This document shows, piece by piece, positions 18,001-25,890 of a stretch of 64,000 bases of DNA. Position numbers and translations under genes: made by a program. Source of the stretch: Pseudomonadota bacterium (GTDB lineage: Bacteria; Pseudomonadota; Alphaproteobacteria; Sphingomonadales; Sphingomonadaceae); NCBI GenBank assembly GCA_023389105.1, contig JAEWEY010000002.1, forward strand, positions 1 through 64,000, given 5' to 3'. Under the pieces are notes generated by a model, which saw nothing but the letters and a program-made list of their open reading frames with translations, ran no database searches and had not been told where the DNA came from. How positions within the stretch are numbered: the stretch's first letter is position 1; each line of letters begins with the position of its first letter.

Positions 18001-18879
18001 CTCGGCAAGGCAACCGGCCGCGACCACCTTCACCTTGCCGAGGGAAAGGAGGAGGAGAAAATCCGCTTCCGTGATGTCGCCGCGCAGCCGCGCAAGATCA
18101 TCTCGTCGCCGATCTGGTCGGGGCTGGAAAGCGAGCACGTCTGCTACAATGCCGGCTACACCAACGTGCACGAGCTGATCCCCTGGCGGACGCTCACGGG
18201 AAGGCAGCAGCTCTATCAGGACCATCATTGGATGCGAGCGTTCGGCGAGGGCTTCGTTACCTGGCGGCCGCCGATAGACACCAAGACGGTTCAGCAGGTC
18301 GTCGGCAAGCTCCCGAACGGAAATACTGAGATCCTGCTCAACATCCTGACGCCGCACCAGAAGTGGGGGATCCACTCAACCTATACCGAGAACCTCATCA
18401 TGCTGAGCCTCAACCGCGGCGGCCCGACGGTGTGGATCAGCGAGGATGACGCGAAAGCGGCCGGGATCGTCGATAACGACTGGATCGAGGTATTTAACGT
18501 CAACGGCGCGCTGACGGCCCGAGCGATCGTGTCGCAGCGGATCATGCCCGGCTCGGCGATCATGTACCACGCGCAGGAAAAGCTGGTGAACACCGTCGGG
18601 TCGGAGATTACTGGGCAGCGCGGCGGCATTCATAACAGCGTCACCCGCATCAACATGAAGCCGACGCATATGATCGGCGGCTACGTCCAGCTCGCCTATG
18701 GCTTCAACTATTATGGAACTGTCGGGGCCAATCGTGACGAGTTCGTGATCGTGCGGAAGATGAGCGAGGTGAACTGGTTCGACAAAGCCGCGGACGATTC
18801 CGCGAACACCCGGAACGGGACTGCCGACTGGGGGACCGGCGTCAGACCGGATGCGGCGACAGAGGAGGTTGGCCGATGA
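15082..18879 (+). CDS. narG: Respiratory nitrate reductase, alpha subunit
   Basis: Catalytic subunit of membrane-bound nitrate reductase, reducing nitrate to nitrite at a bis-MGD molybdenum centre on the cytoplasmic face. 1265 residues, about the normal length. The N-terminal [4Fe-4S] cluster FS0 is bound by His50, Cys54, Cys58 and Cys93 (STHGVNCTGSC and HEPRGCPRG), matching E. coli His49/Cys53/Cys57/Cys92. Asp222 in YDWYCDLPPSSPQTW is the expected Mo ligand. No twin-arginine signal of exported enzymes is evident. An AAGGACGAAAGA site precedes the ATG. Its stop overlaps the narH start by four bases. Confidence 0.98.
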   Translation: MSHFLDRLTYFRRSREKFSDGHGITTDEAREWEDAYRKRWAADKIVRSTHGVNCTGSCSWKIYVKGGIVTWETQQTDYPRTRPDLPNHEPRGCPRGASYSWYLYSGTRIKYPLVRARMIRHWREARKTMSPVAAWSSIVQNSDKRRDWVSKRGRGGFVRVGWDEVTELIAAANAYTIKEYGPDRIAGFSPIPAMSMISYAAGSRYLSLIGGNLLSFYDWYCDLPPSSPQTWGEQTDVPESADWYNAGFLLVWGSNIPMTRAPDAHFYSEVRYRGAKSVVIAPDYNEAAKFSDMWLHPRQGTDAALALALGHVVLKEFYVDRKAEYFADYTRRYSDFPLLVTLEEKDGQLTPGRFLRAADVKGGAGEKANPDWKTMAYDEISGKLVSPAGSAGHRWGDPGKWNLEEKDGRGKDVRLRTTLADHYDEIVPVAFPYFGSDAPHYFVATSHADVLMRNIPSKTLKSANGGTVRVATVFDLFCASYGVDRGFGGDNVASSFDDDVPFTPAWAEKVTGVPRQAIIQVAREFADTAEKTKGRSMVILGAGLNHWYHMDMSYRGIIALLIMCGCIGQSGGGWSHYVGQEKLRPATGWLPLAFGSDWSRPVRQMNGTSFFYAHTDQWRYETLKMSEILSPLAPDGDWSGSLLDYNAKAERMGWLPSAPQFDANPLEWGNRLNASGADPAQTIAEAFRSGELKPSSLDPDNPVNWPRNMFFWRSNVLGASGKGHEYFLKHLVGSMHGVIGTDDEAAGIDRPKDVVWREEAPIGKLDLMVNIDFRMSTTSIYSDVVLPTATWYEKHDLNTSDMHPFIHPLSAAVDPAWETKSDWNIFRAIAKKFSDIAPEVLGVEHDVVMTPILHDTPAELAQPYEPKDWLKGECEPVPGKTMPNVTLVERNYPETFVRFTSMGPLLEKMGNGAKGLNWDTRHEIELLGDLNGRVLDGPTAGRPKIDTDIDACETILMLAPETNGEVAVKAWQALGKATGRDHLHLAEGKEEEKIRFRDVAAQPRKIISSPIWSGLESEHVCYNAGYTNVHELIPWRTLTGRQQLYQDHHWMRAFGEGFVTWRPPIDTKTVQQVVGKLPNGNTEILLNILTPHQKWGIHSTYTENLIMLSLNRGGPTVWISEDDAKAAGIVDNDWIEVFNVNGALTARAIVSQRIMPGSAIMYHAQEKLVNTVGSEITGQRGGIHNSVTRINMKPTHMIGGYVQLAYGFNYYGTVGANRDEFVIVRKMSEVNWFDKAADDSANTRNGTADWGTGVRPDAATEEVGR

Positions 18880-20405
18880 AGGTGCGCGCCCAGATCGCCA
18901 TGGTGCTCAACCTCGACAAGTGCATCGGCTGCCACACTTGCTCGATCACCTGCAAGAACGTGTGGACGAACCGCGAAGGCGTTGAATACGTCTGGTTCAA
19001 CAACGTCGAGACCAAGCCCGGCATCGGCTACCCCAAGGACTGGGAAAACCAGAACCGCTGGAAAGGCGGCTGGGTTCGAAAGAAAAACGGCAAGATCATT
19101 CCGCGTCAGGGGGCGAAATGGCGTATTCTCTCGAAGATCTTCGCCAACCCTCATCTGCCGGAGATCGACGACTTCTACGAGCCGTACACGTTCGAATATG
19201 AGTGGCTCCAGTCCGCGCCCGAGCTCCAGGCGCAGCCGACGGCACGCCCCCGCTCGCTCGTCACCGGCGAGAAGCTCAACAAAATCGAATGGTCCGGCAA
19301 CTGGGAAGACATGCTCGGCGGCGAGTTCGAGAAACGCAGCCACGACTACAATTTCGAAGGGGTGCAGAAGGAAATCTACGGCCAGTTCGAAAAGACCTTC
19401 ATGATGTACCTGCCGAGACTGTGCGAGCACTGCCTCAATCCGTCGTGCCTGGCGTCCTGCCCATCCGGCGCGATCTACAAGAGGGCCGAAGACGGCATCG
19501 TTCTTATCGACCAGGAAAAGTGCCGCGGCTGGCGGATGTGCGTGTCGGGATGTCCGTACAAGAAGATCTACTACAACTGGGCGACCGGCAAATCGGAGAA
19601 GTGCATTTTCTGCTACCCGAGGATCGAGACGGGCCAGCCGACCGTCTGTTCGGAAACCTGCGTCGGCCGAATCCGCTATTTGGGCGTCGTCCTTTACGAT
19701 GCCGACCGCATCGAGGAGGCTGCGTCGGTCGAAGATCCCAAGGATCTCTATCCGGCCCAGCTCGGCGTTTTCCTCAACCCGCACGACCCCGCGGTGCAGG
19801 AGGCGGCGCGCGCCGAAGGCATCACTGATCAGTGGCTTGAGGCTGCGATGCGCTCGCCGGTCTACAAAATGGCGATGGAGTGGAAAATCGCCTTCCCGCT
19901 CCACCCCGAATATCGCACGCTGCCGATGGTGTGGTACGTGCCGCCGCTGTCGCCCATCCAGTCCGCGGCCGAGGCAGGCAAGATGTCGGTCAGGGACAAC
20001 ATGCCCGACGTACGCAGCCTTCGTATCCCGCTCCGCTACCTCGCAAACCTGCTGACCGCCGGGGACGAGGAGCCGATCGCCGCGGCGCTTGAACGGATGC
20101 TCGCGATGCGTGCCTACATGCGCGCGAAGAGCGTCGACGGCAGGATCGACGAAAGCATTCCGGAGCGCGTCGGCCTCGACCGCAACCGCATCGAGGAGAT
20201 GTACCGGATCATGGCGCTTGCCGCCTACGAGGACCGCTACGTGATCCCGACGGCCCGGCGCGAACTGGACGAGGACGCGTTCGTCCTGCGCGGATCGTCG
20301 GGTTTCGGGTTTCGTGAACCGACCCTCGGCCGGACCAAGGTCAACTTGTTCGGCGGCGGATCCGACAAGACCAAACGCCAGCCCCGAATGGATATCCCGA
20401 CATGA
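18876..20405 (+). CDS. narH: Respiratory nitrate reductase, beta subunit
   Basis: Iron-sulfur subunit that carries electrons from NarI to NarG. 509 residues. Four cysteine groups are visible: CIGCHTCSITC near residue 17, CEHCLNPSCLASCP near 185, CRGWRMCVSGCPYKK near 217, and CIFCYPRIETG with CSETC near 245. In the third group Trp stands where a fourth Cys would be (CRGWRMC), as in E. coli NarH, giving one [3Fe-4S] and three [4Fe-4S] clusters. It overlaps narG and narJ by four bases each (ATGA), so translation is probably coupled. Confidence 0.98.
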   Translation: MKVRAQIAMVLNLDKCIGCHTCSITCKNVWTNREGVEYVWFNNVETKPGIGYPKDWENQNRWKGGWVRKKNGKIIPRQGAKWRILSKIFANPHLPEIDDFYEPYTFEYEWLQSAPELQAQPTARPRSLVTGEKLNKIEWSGNWEDMLGGEFEKRSHDYNFEGVQKEIYGQFEKTFMMYLPRLCEHCLNPSCLASCPSGAIYKRAEDGIVLIDQEKCRGWRMCVSGCPYKKIYYNWATGKSEKCIFCYPRIETGQPTVCSETCVGRIRYLGVVLYDADRIEEAASVEDPKDLYPAQLGVFLNPHDPAVQEAARAEGITDQWLEAAMRSPVYKMAMEWKIAFPLHPEYRTLPMVWYVPPLSPIQSAAEAGKMSVRDNMPDVRSLRIPLRYLANLLTAGDEEPIAAALERMLAMRAYMRAKSVDGRIDESIPERVGLDRNRIEEMYRIMALAAYEDRYVIPTARRELDEDAFVLRGSSGFGFREPTLGRTKVNLFGGGSDKTKRQPRMDIPT

Positions 20406-21100
20406 AGCTAACCCTAAAAGCCCTTGCCGCCCTGCTCGGCTACCCTTCGGACGAGCTCAAGGCCAACATCGAGGAGGTTCGTGCAGCGATCACCGGCGAC
20501 GGCCTGCTCGACCACGACAACCAGGCGCGGCTGGACAAGATATTTCGGCTGTTCAGCGAGCAGGACCTGCTCGACCTGCAGGCTGCCTACAGCGAGCTGT
20601 TCGACCGCTCGCGTTCCTTGTCGCTGCACCTGTTTGAGCATGTCCATGGCGACAGCCGCGAACGCGGGCAGGCGATGATCGACCTCGGCCAGCAATATGT
20701 GGAGGACGGCTTTTACCTCGAGGGCGGCGAGCTACCGGACTTCGTGCCGGTGTTCCTCGAATACGCTTCCTGCCTGTCGCCGGTGGAAGCGCGCGAGATG
20801 CTCCGCCAGCCGGCGCACGTGTTCGCCGCGCTCGCCGAGCGGCTGGATAAGCGCGAGAGTCCTTATGCCGGGATTTTCCATTGCCTGGTGTCGCTGGCGC
20901 AAGCGCGCGTCGATGACGATGCGCGCGCTGCCGTCGATCAGAATACTCCCGCTGAGGATCCGGCTGACATCGACGCGGAATGGGAGGAAGCGCCCGTTTC
21001 GTTCAACCTCGCCGGCCCGCATGAAATGGGCGGCCCGACCGGGGTGGTCGCTAAGATCCGGGCGTCCAACCGCCCCGTCAACCAGGAGACTGCCGGATGA
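20402..21100 (+). CDS. narJ: Nitrate reductase assembly chaperone
   Basis: System-specific chaperone that binds apo-NarG and allows cofactor insertion; not part of the final enzyme. 232 residues of the NarJ/TorD-like all-helical family. Recognisable marks are the N-terminal ALAALLGYPSDEL, the LFDRSRSLSLHLFEHVHGDS stretch and YLEGGELPDFVPVFLEYAS. It is placed between narH and narI, with ATGA overlaps at both ends, the standard order. Confidence 0.95.
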   Translation: MKLTLKALAALLGYPSDELKANIEEVRAAITGDGLLDHDNQARLDKIFRLFSEQDLLDLQAAYSELFDRSRSLSLHLFEHVHGDSRERGQAMIDLGQQYVEDGFYLEGGELPDFVPVFLEYASCLSPVEAREMLRQPAHVFAALAERLDKRESPYAGIFHCLVSLAQARVDDDARAAVDQNTPAEDPADIDAEWEEAPVSFNLAGPHEMGGPTGVVAKIRASNRPVNQETAG

Positions 21101-21888
21101 ACGACTTCATCAACCAGCTCGCGTTCGGCTGGTACCCCTATCTCGCCGTGACGGTGCTGGTTGTTGGCAGCGTTCTGAGATTCGACGCCAATCAGTACAG
21201 CTGGCGCTCGCAGTCCAGCCAGTTCCTCCGCCGCAAACAGATGATGCTCGGATCGAACCTGTTCCACATGGGGATTATCGTCCTTTTCTTCGGTCACCTC
21301 GTAGGGCTGTTGACGCCGGTGACCGTCATCGACACGCTACGCATCAGCCACACCTTCAAGCAGACGGCGGCGCTAGTCGTCGGAGGCATCGCGGGCGTCG
21401 CCGCCTACATCGGCTGCACGCTCCTCCTCCACCGCCGGCTCTTCGACTCGCGCATCCGGAAGAGTTCATCGATCGGCGATATGCTGGTGCTAGTGCTGCT
21501 GTGGCTCCAGTTAACTCTAGGCATCCTCACTACGTGGTGGACGCTCAAGCATCTCGACGGGAGCGAGATGCTACGGTTCATGAATTGGGCGAATGGCATC
21601 CTGACACTTGACCCCCGCGCACCGGAGCTGATCCATAATGTGGCGCTCGTCTACAAGCTGCACATCATCCTTGGTCTGACGCTGTTCCTGATCACGCCGT
21701 TCACGCGACTAGTTCACATCTGGAGCGCGCCGGTGTGGTTCCTGCTGCGTCCGGGGTTCCAGATCGTGCGCTCCCGCAGCATGGGGCGGCCGCCGTCGCC
21801 GACGCGGGGCGAGCCCGGAATCGCGCCGAGCTATGGTGGCACGACCGTGCTTCGCCAGATGGCGGAGAGCGGGCAGGAGGGCGCATGA
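21097..21888 (+). CDS. narI: Respiratory nitrate reductase, gamma subunit
   Basis: Cytochrome b subunit that anchors NarGH to the inner membrane and oxidises quinol. 263 residues with five membrane helices. The opening FGWYPYLAVTVLVVGSVLRF and the second-helix histidine region NLFHMGIIVLFFGHLVG are typical; the other haem-binding histidines lie in the last helix (YKLHIILGLTLFLITPF and LVHIWSAP). The C-terminal tail is about 35 residues longer than in E. coli NarI, polar, and probably cytoplasmic. It overlaps both neighbours by four bases. Confidence 0.96.
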   Translation: MNDFINQLAFGWYPYLAVTVLVVGSVLRFDANQYSWRSQSSQFLRRKQMMLGSNLFHMGIIVLFFGHLVGLLTPVTVIDTLRISHTFKQTAALVVGGIAGVAAYIGCTLLLHRRLFDSRIRKSSSIGDMLVLVLLWLQLTLGILTTWWTLKHLDGSEMLRFMNWANGILTLDPRAPELIHNVALVYKLHIILGLTLFLITPFTRLVHIWSAPVWFLLRPGFQIVRSRSMGRPPSPTRGEPGIAPSYGGTTVLRQMAESGQEGA

Positions 21889-22796
21889 GCCGGCGGCTCG
21901 ACGTCATCAATCTCGAGGACCCGGCGCAGCAGCAGCAGCGGGCCCCGGGCATGATGAGCGCTTGCCAGACGAGCGGCTGCGGCGGCGGGCCCGAGCCGCT
22001 AATTCCACCTCCGCCGACTTTCGGTGAGGTGCGCGTCAACGGTGTCGAGATCCTGCCTGAAGCGATCGCCGAGGAGATCCAGCATCATCCGGCACCCGAC
22101 GCCGAAACCGCGTGGGTGGAGGCTGCGAGGGCGCTGGTCGTGCGCGAGCTTCTCCTGCAGCAAGCACAACATGCTGCCGTCGCCATCGAGCCGAGCAGCG
22201 ACGAAGGCGGCATGGAGATCGACGAGGACGCGGTAATCCGTGCCTTGCTCGAACAGGTGATCGATCCGGCGGCCCCGGATGAAGCTGAATGCCGCCGCTA
22301 CTACGAAGCGAACGTGGACCGCTTCCGCACGCCAGACCTATTCGACGCTGCGCACATTCTGATTGAGCCTGAGGGAGACGACGAGGCCGCTTGGCACGCG
22401 GCGCTCGAACGTTGCGGCAAGCTCATCGCGGAGATCGGCGATAACCCGGTGGCCTTCGCAACGGCCGCAAGAGCGCATTCGGCCTGTGCGTCTGCCCAGC
22501 AGGATGGATCTCTCGGTCAGATCCGCCGGGGCGAGCTGGTGCCGGAAGTCCAGGCGGGGCTGGAACGGCTTAGCGACGGAGCCACTGCGCGCGACCCGGT
22601 GCGATCGCGATTTGGATGGCACGTTCTCCGGTTGCATCGCCGCATCGAAGGTCAGACGCTCGGCTTCGAAATGGTTCGCGAGCGCATCGCGGATATGCTC
22701 GAGGCGCGTAGCTGGTCGCTCGAAGCGACTCGCTATGTTGCGCGTTTGGCAGCAGAGGGGGCCGTTGAGGGTGTCTCCATGGAAGCGGCATCTTAA
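21885..22796 (+). CDS. Parvulin-type peptidyl-prolyl isomerase of the nar operon
   Basis: A 303-residue protein starting at the ATG at 21885, which overlaps the narI stop; the frame is open further upstream. The N-terminal 60 residues are low in complexity (QQQQ, CQTSGCGGG), a helical region follows, and a PpiC-like parvulin domain occupies about 145-255 (DLFDAAHILIEPEG, GSLGQIRRGELVPEVQ, SRFGWHVLRLHRR). No signal peptide or membrane anchor is seen, so it should be cytoplasmic, beside NarGH. Parvulin genes occur at the end of nar operons in several proteobacteria; a role in folding the enzyme is likely but inferred. Confidence 0.85.
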   Translation: MSRRLDVINLEDPAQQQQRAPGMMSACQTSGCGGGPEPLIPPPPTFGEVRVNGVEILPEAIAEEIQHHPAPDAETAWVEAARALVVRELLLQQAQHAAVAIEPSSDEGGMEIDEDAVIRALLEQVIDPAAPDEAECRRYYEANVDRFRTPDLFDAAHILIEPEGDDEAAWHAALERCGKLIAEIGDNPVAFATAARAHSACASAQQDGSLGQIRRGELVPEVQAGLERLSDGATARDPVRSRFGWHVLRLHRRIEGQTLGFEMVRERIADMLEARSWSLEATRYVARLAAEGAVEGVSMEAAS

Positions 22797-23155
22797 TGCC
22801 AATGTTGGGCGACGTGCTGGCCGCGGCGCGCGACTCGTCCAGCGGTTTCCACGGCTGGCTGCACCGCTCCCACCCCGATCTGGCGCACCGGGTCGCAGTG
22901 GCCGCCGCCGCCGAAGCGCTGACGCCGACGAGTTATGTTCGTGCCGCCGTTGCTGACTTCAACCGCTTTGCGGGGGAGGAAGACTGGGCGACTTTGACGT
23001 CCAGCCTCAGGGACACCGACGACCCCGGGACAGTCTGCCTCCTAGCGATGGTCCATTGGCGCCTGACCGCCCCAACCTGCGAAGCGCACGCGCGACCAGC
23101 CACCACCACAGTCGAGGAAGAGCATGACCCAAGACTCGGAGAAAGACCCTCGTGA
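22796..23155 (+). CDS. Unknown protein in nar operon (119 aa)
   Basis: The ATG overlaps the stop of the parvulin gene by one base (TAATG), and the end overlaps the next small gene by 32 bases. I recognise no family. The sequence is mostly helical, with an Ala-rich middle (HRVAVAAAAEALTPTSYVRA) and a conserved-looking FNRFAGEEDWATL segment. No signal peptide or membrane segment is present. Position in a tightly packed operon suggests it assists nitrate reductase, but nothing in the sequence shows how. Confidence 0.65.
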   Translation: MPMLGDVLAAARDSSSGFHGWLHRSHPDLAHRVAVAAAAEALTPTSYVRAAVADFNRFAGEEDWATLTSSLRDTDDPGTVCLLAMVHWRLTAPTCEAHARPATTTVEEEHDPRLGERPS

Positions 23156-23333
23156 CATCCCCCTTAACCCGGCGCTGAAGAGCGAGAGGGAAACCATCTA
23201 CCAGACCAAGGTATCGTCACCTGCGCCGATTGAGACGACGTCGGCCAGCGTCGAAGACGGAAAGGGTTGGCCGCTAGCGTGGCTGCTAGTCACTATCGGG
23301 GGAATAGCCCTGGCGATCTACTTCCTGATCTGA
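23124..23333 (+). CDS. Small single-span membrane protein of nar operon
   Basis: A 69-residue protein. The first 48 residues are polar, and residues about 49-68 form one membrane helix (WPLAWLLVTIGGIALAIYFL), so it is tail-anchored with the polar part likely in the cytoplasm. An AGGAAGAGC-type site lies just before the ATG. It is the last gene of the nar transcript and runs into the opposite-strand gene by 41 bases. Such small membrane proteins sometimes stabilise respiratory complexes; here that is only a suggestion. Confidence 0.65.
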   Translation: MTQDSEKDPRDIPLNPALKSERETIYQTKVSSPAPIETTSASVEDGKGWPLAWLLVTIGGIALAIYFLI

Positions 23334-23730
23334 GAGCTGCGCCACAGCTTCGCAAGCCGGTCTTACCCGCAAGCACCCACACAGCTGCGCAGCCGAGGTC
23401 TGCCGCAAGATCGTCAAGCGCGTCGGCGAGTATTCGTTCCACAGGTGCCTTTCGGAGCAGCTCGAAGGTGGCGAACACGTCAACCTTCAACACTGGCCCT
23501 GCACGCGGATCTTTAACATTTTGAAAGCACGCAATTCCGTGCACCAAGCCATCTGGGCTCTGTGCGGCCAAGACGCCGCCGCCGTGCTCAACGAGCTCGG
23601 CGATGCGCTGCTGCCACTGTTTGAGATCGGCCGCGCCTGAACTGCGCCGCGCGAGCGGCCACGCGAGCGGGATCTGCTCGCTTCGCAAGCGTGCGACGCT
23701 GAGCTCATCCACGGTGCGAGCATCGGTCAT
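23293..23730 (-). CDS. Hypothetical protein, possible acetyltransferase fold
   Basis: A 145-residue protein divergent from the FNR-type regulator gene. The middle (GGGVLAAQSPDGLVHGIACF), a strand (KVDVFATFE) and a following helix (RKAPVERILADALDDLAADL) suggest a GNAT-like acetyltransferase fold, but the core acetyl-CoA loop is not typical and the assignment is weak. Its 3' end overlaps the small membrane protein gene by 41 bases on the other strand. The tandem FNR-like boxes at 23764-23799 are also suitably placed upstream of it. Confidence 0.55.
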   Translation of the reverse strand: MTDARTVDELSVARLRSEQIPLAWPLARRSSGAADLKQWQQRIAELVEHGGGVLAAQSPDGLVHGIACFQNVKDPRAGPVLKVDVFATFELLRKAPVERILADALDDLAADLGCAAVWVLAGKTGLRSCGAALRSGSRSPGLFPR

Positions 23731-23763
23731 TGTTCCAGCTAGGGAGTGTTACGTATGTGCGCA

Positions 23764-23777
23764 TTGATGCAGGTCAA
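23764..23777. promoter_or_regulatory. FNR-like box 1 upstream of fnr-like gene
   Basis: TTGAT-GCAG-GTCAA matches nine of ten positions of the FNR consensus. It lies 22 bp, about two helical turns, from the second box and between two divergent genes. Confidence 0.7.
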
Positions 23778-23785
23778 GTTAGGAA

Positions 23786-23799
23786 TTGATCGAGATCAA
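23786..23799. promoter_or_regulatory. FNR-like box 2 (perfect) upstream of fnr-like gene
   Basis: TTGAT-CGAG-ATCAA is a perfect match to TTGAT-N4-ATCAA. It ends 16 bp before the chosen GTG start of the regulator. At this distance binding would probably block transcription or lie within the leader, so negative autoregulation is plausible. Confidence 0.85.
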
Positions 23800-23815
23800 C
23801 AGGGGATCCTTCGCC

Positions 23816-24556
23816 GTGCTCGCACCAGCCGCCCGTCACCATTTGCCCCTGCCGGCCGATCACGTCTGCGCCAGCTGCACCGCGCGAACGGCCGCAGTGT
23901 GCGGCGTGCTCGATTGCGAAAAGTTACGCAGCTTCCGCGCTCTCGGCAGCCATGTCCGACTGGCGACTGGGCAAACGCTGTTCCATGAAGGCGATCCCGT
24001 CCACCGCGTCTACACGGTCACCGCCGGATCGCTGAAGCTCTACAAGCTGCTTCCAGATGGTCGGCGACAGGTCACGGGCTTCATGCAGCCCGGCGATTTT
24101 CTCGGCATGAGTGTCGATGACGAACATGCGTTTAGCGCCGAAGCGCTTGAGCCTTCGCGGCTCTGCGTTTTCGCGCGCAGCCGGTTCGACGACTTCACCG
24201 AGGAGAATGGTGAAATGGAGCGGGAGCTATATCGGCTCGCTGTAAACGAGCTTGCAGCGTCGCAGCAGCAGATGGTGCTCCTCGGGAGGAAGAATGCGGC
24301 CGAGCGCCTTGCCTCCTTCCTCAATTCGCTCGCTCTCCGGCAGGAGAGCATCAGCAGTAGCGAAGCGCGCACTATCCACTTGCCGATGAGCCGCTCCGAC
24401 ATCGCTGACTATCTCGGTCTCACCAAGGAGACGGTCAGTCGTGTGCTTTCGCTGCTGAAGCGGGAACGGCTGATACGCCTGGAAGCCATCGACCGCATCG
24501 CGATTCTCGATCGCGGCCGACTGAAGCAGATGGCGGCCGGCGATCTCGACGCCTGA
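23816..24556 (+). CDS. fnr: FNR/FnrL-type oxygen-sensing transcription regulator
   Basis: Crp-family regulator of 246 residues. GTG at 23816 is chosen because the longer frame, from a TTG at 23786, would run through the FNR-like box. N-terminal cysteines C18, C21 and C29 (CASCTARTAAVC) plus C117 are the expected [4Fe-4S] ligands that make the protein oxygen-sensitive. A cyclic-nucleotide-type beta barrel follows, then a winged HTH with SRSDIADYLGLTKETVSRVL. The E-TVSR recognition helix is the one that reads TTGAT half-sites in FNR. It is likely to control nrdJ, hemN/moaA, narK and itself through the boxes listed here. Confidence 0.93.
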   Translation: MLAPAARHHLPLPADHVCASCTARTAAVCGVLDCEKLRSFRALGSHVRLATGQTLFHEGDPVHRVYTVTAGSLKLYKLLPDGRRQVTGFMQPGDFLGMSVDDEHAFSAEALEPSRLCVFARSRFDDFTEENGEMERELYRLAVNELAASQQQMVLLGRKNAAERLASFLNSLALRQESISSSEARTIHLPMSRSDIADYLGLTKETVSRVLSLLKRERLIRLEAIDRIAILDRGRLKQMAAGDLDA

Positions 24557-24562
24557 CTGGCG

Positions 24563-25786
24563 TCAGTAGGTCCACTCCGCCTGCAGCCAGAGCTTGCGCG
24601 TATCGGCGCCGAAGTGACTTGCATTGTATCGCGCGAGCTTCGCGAGCAAGCCGACCTTGCCGATCTTAAACCCGACCGAAGCGTCAAGCTCGTTTCCATA
24701 GTGAATACCGCCGCGCGCGCTGTCGAAGCGGTGGTAGACCAGGGTTCCGTTGAGCCCCGGCAGCAGCCTCACCCCCTCCACCTTGCGACTGACGCCGACA
24801 TAGGCGTCCTGCAGTCCCGCTGCGGGCGTCGTCAGGAACATATCGACCCAGCCATTGAACTTGTGCAGCGTCGCCATCGGCGCCTGCACCGCATGGCCGT
24901 TGTCGCTGCCTAGCTTCTCCCACCCAGCGAGCAGATTGAATCGGGCGATGGGTACGCCGGCCTCGAACGCGACGTAGGGTGCCGAATAGTTGAACGGGTT
25001 CCGGCCGTAGTCGGACTGGCGGGCGTAGCTGCCCCGCAGCGTCAAGGAGGTTCCGCGGCCGAGCGGCAGTGCGGTGCTGAGGATCGCGCCATATGTCTGG
25101 CTGCTGTTCGTGAAGACGATCGGCTCGTCATAGTCGAGCAGGTAAGCGAATAGCTTCCCCTGGACGCGCCCCAGCTTCGATCTGGCCCCTGTGAGCAGGA
25201 AGTCGCCCTTCAACACTCCGCGCGGTCCGGCCTCGCGCCCGAAGACCGTGCGCTGACCGATCGCGTAGGACACATCCGTGCTGACTGGGCCGAGCTTTGC
25301 CTCGACGCGTAAGGCGTCGAACGTCTGTTCGTTCTGCCGCCACCCGACGGAGCCGACCCAGCGCTGGTCGTCGAGTTCGATGCGCTGCCGCCCAAGCGTC
25401 ACCGTCGCAAGCTTGCCTGCATATTGCGCCTGGAGGCGGTTCAGCTCGATATTCTCCGGGTCGGCGACGACGGCATATTGCGGTCGCCGCTGGCTGTCCG
25501 CGACGATGAACGGGAACGCATTGTACTGGTTGACCGATGTGACGGTCGCCTCTCCCTCCGCCAGCAGTGAGAGGTGCCCGCTCTTCGCTTCGGCGCCGCC
25601 CCTTATGCGCAGCGTCAAGGCATGCGCATGTAAAGGGCCCTGGTTCACGTCTTCGTATCGCAAACGCCCATCGACGATCGGCTTAATTTGGAAGTTCGCG
25701 CCGTCACGGCCGGCGGCCAACGACGGCGATGCCGCCGCAGCCACCAGTGGAGCGATCGCGGCGGCCGCGAAGTTGAGTTTGCCCAT
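24563..25786 (-). CDS. Outer-membrane beta-barrel porin (alginate-export-like family)
   Basis: A 407-residue protein with a signal peptide (APLVAAAASPSLAAG) and a repeated amphipathic-strand pattern throughout, ending in an aromatic residue (LQAEWTY), as outer membrane barrels do. The pattern DGRLRYEDVNQG and TVTLGRQRIELDDQRWVGSV resembles the alginate-export (AlgE-like) porin family. There is no alginate gene nearby, so passage of a small anion such as nitrate or nitrite is more in keeping with the context; this is inference. It converges with the FNR-type gene. A poor FNR-like match at 25848-25861 lies upstream. Confidence 0.75.
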   Translation of the reverse strand: MGKLNFAAAAIAPLVAAAASPSLAAGRDGANFQIKPIVDGRLRYEDVNQGPLHAHALTLRIRGGAEAKSGHLSLLAEGEATVTSVNQYNAFPFIVADSQRRPQYAVVADPENIELNRLQAQYAGKLATVTLGRQRIELDDQRWVGSVGWRQNEQTFDALRVEAKLGPVSTDVSYAIGQRTVFGREAGPRGVLKGDFLLTGARSKLGRVQGKLFAYLLDYDEPIVFTNSSQTYGAILSTALPLGRGTSLTLRGSYARQSDYGRNPFNYSAPYVAFEAGVPIARFNLLAGWEKLGSDNGHAVQAPMATLHKFNGWVDMFLTTPAAGLQDAYVGVSRKVEGVRLLPGLNGTLVYHRFDSARGGIHYGNELDASVGFKIGKVGLLAKLARYNASHFGADTRKLWLQAEWTY

Positions 25787-25890
25787 CGGAAAAGCTGCCT
25801 GTTTGTCGTTGTCGTGGGGCAGGGTAGGGCGCTCTCAAGAACTCGAAGTGATCTATCGCAACGGACGCTGAGCCGCTGAAACGGGGGCGG

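Noticed and set aside
23786..23815. TTG start extending the FNR-type protein by ten residues
   Set aside because: It would begin inside a perfect FNR box, and the GTG at 23816 gives the usual family length.
25848..25861. FNR-like box between the porin and TSUP transporter genes
   Set aside because: GTGAT-CTAT-CGCAA matches only seven of ten positions, with two mismatches in one half-site; too weak to list as a site.
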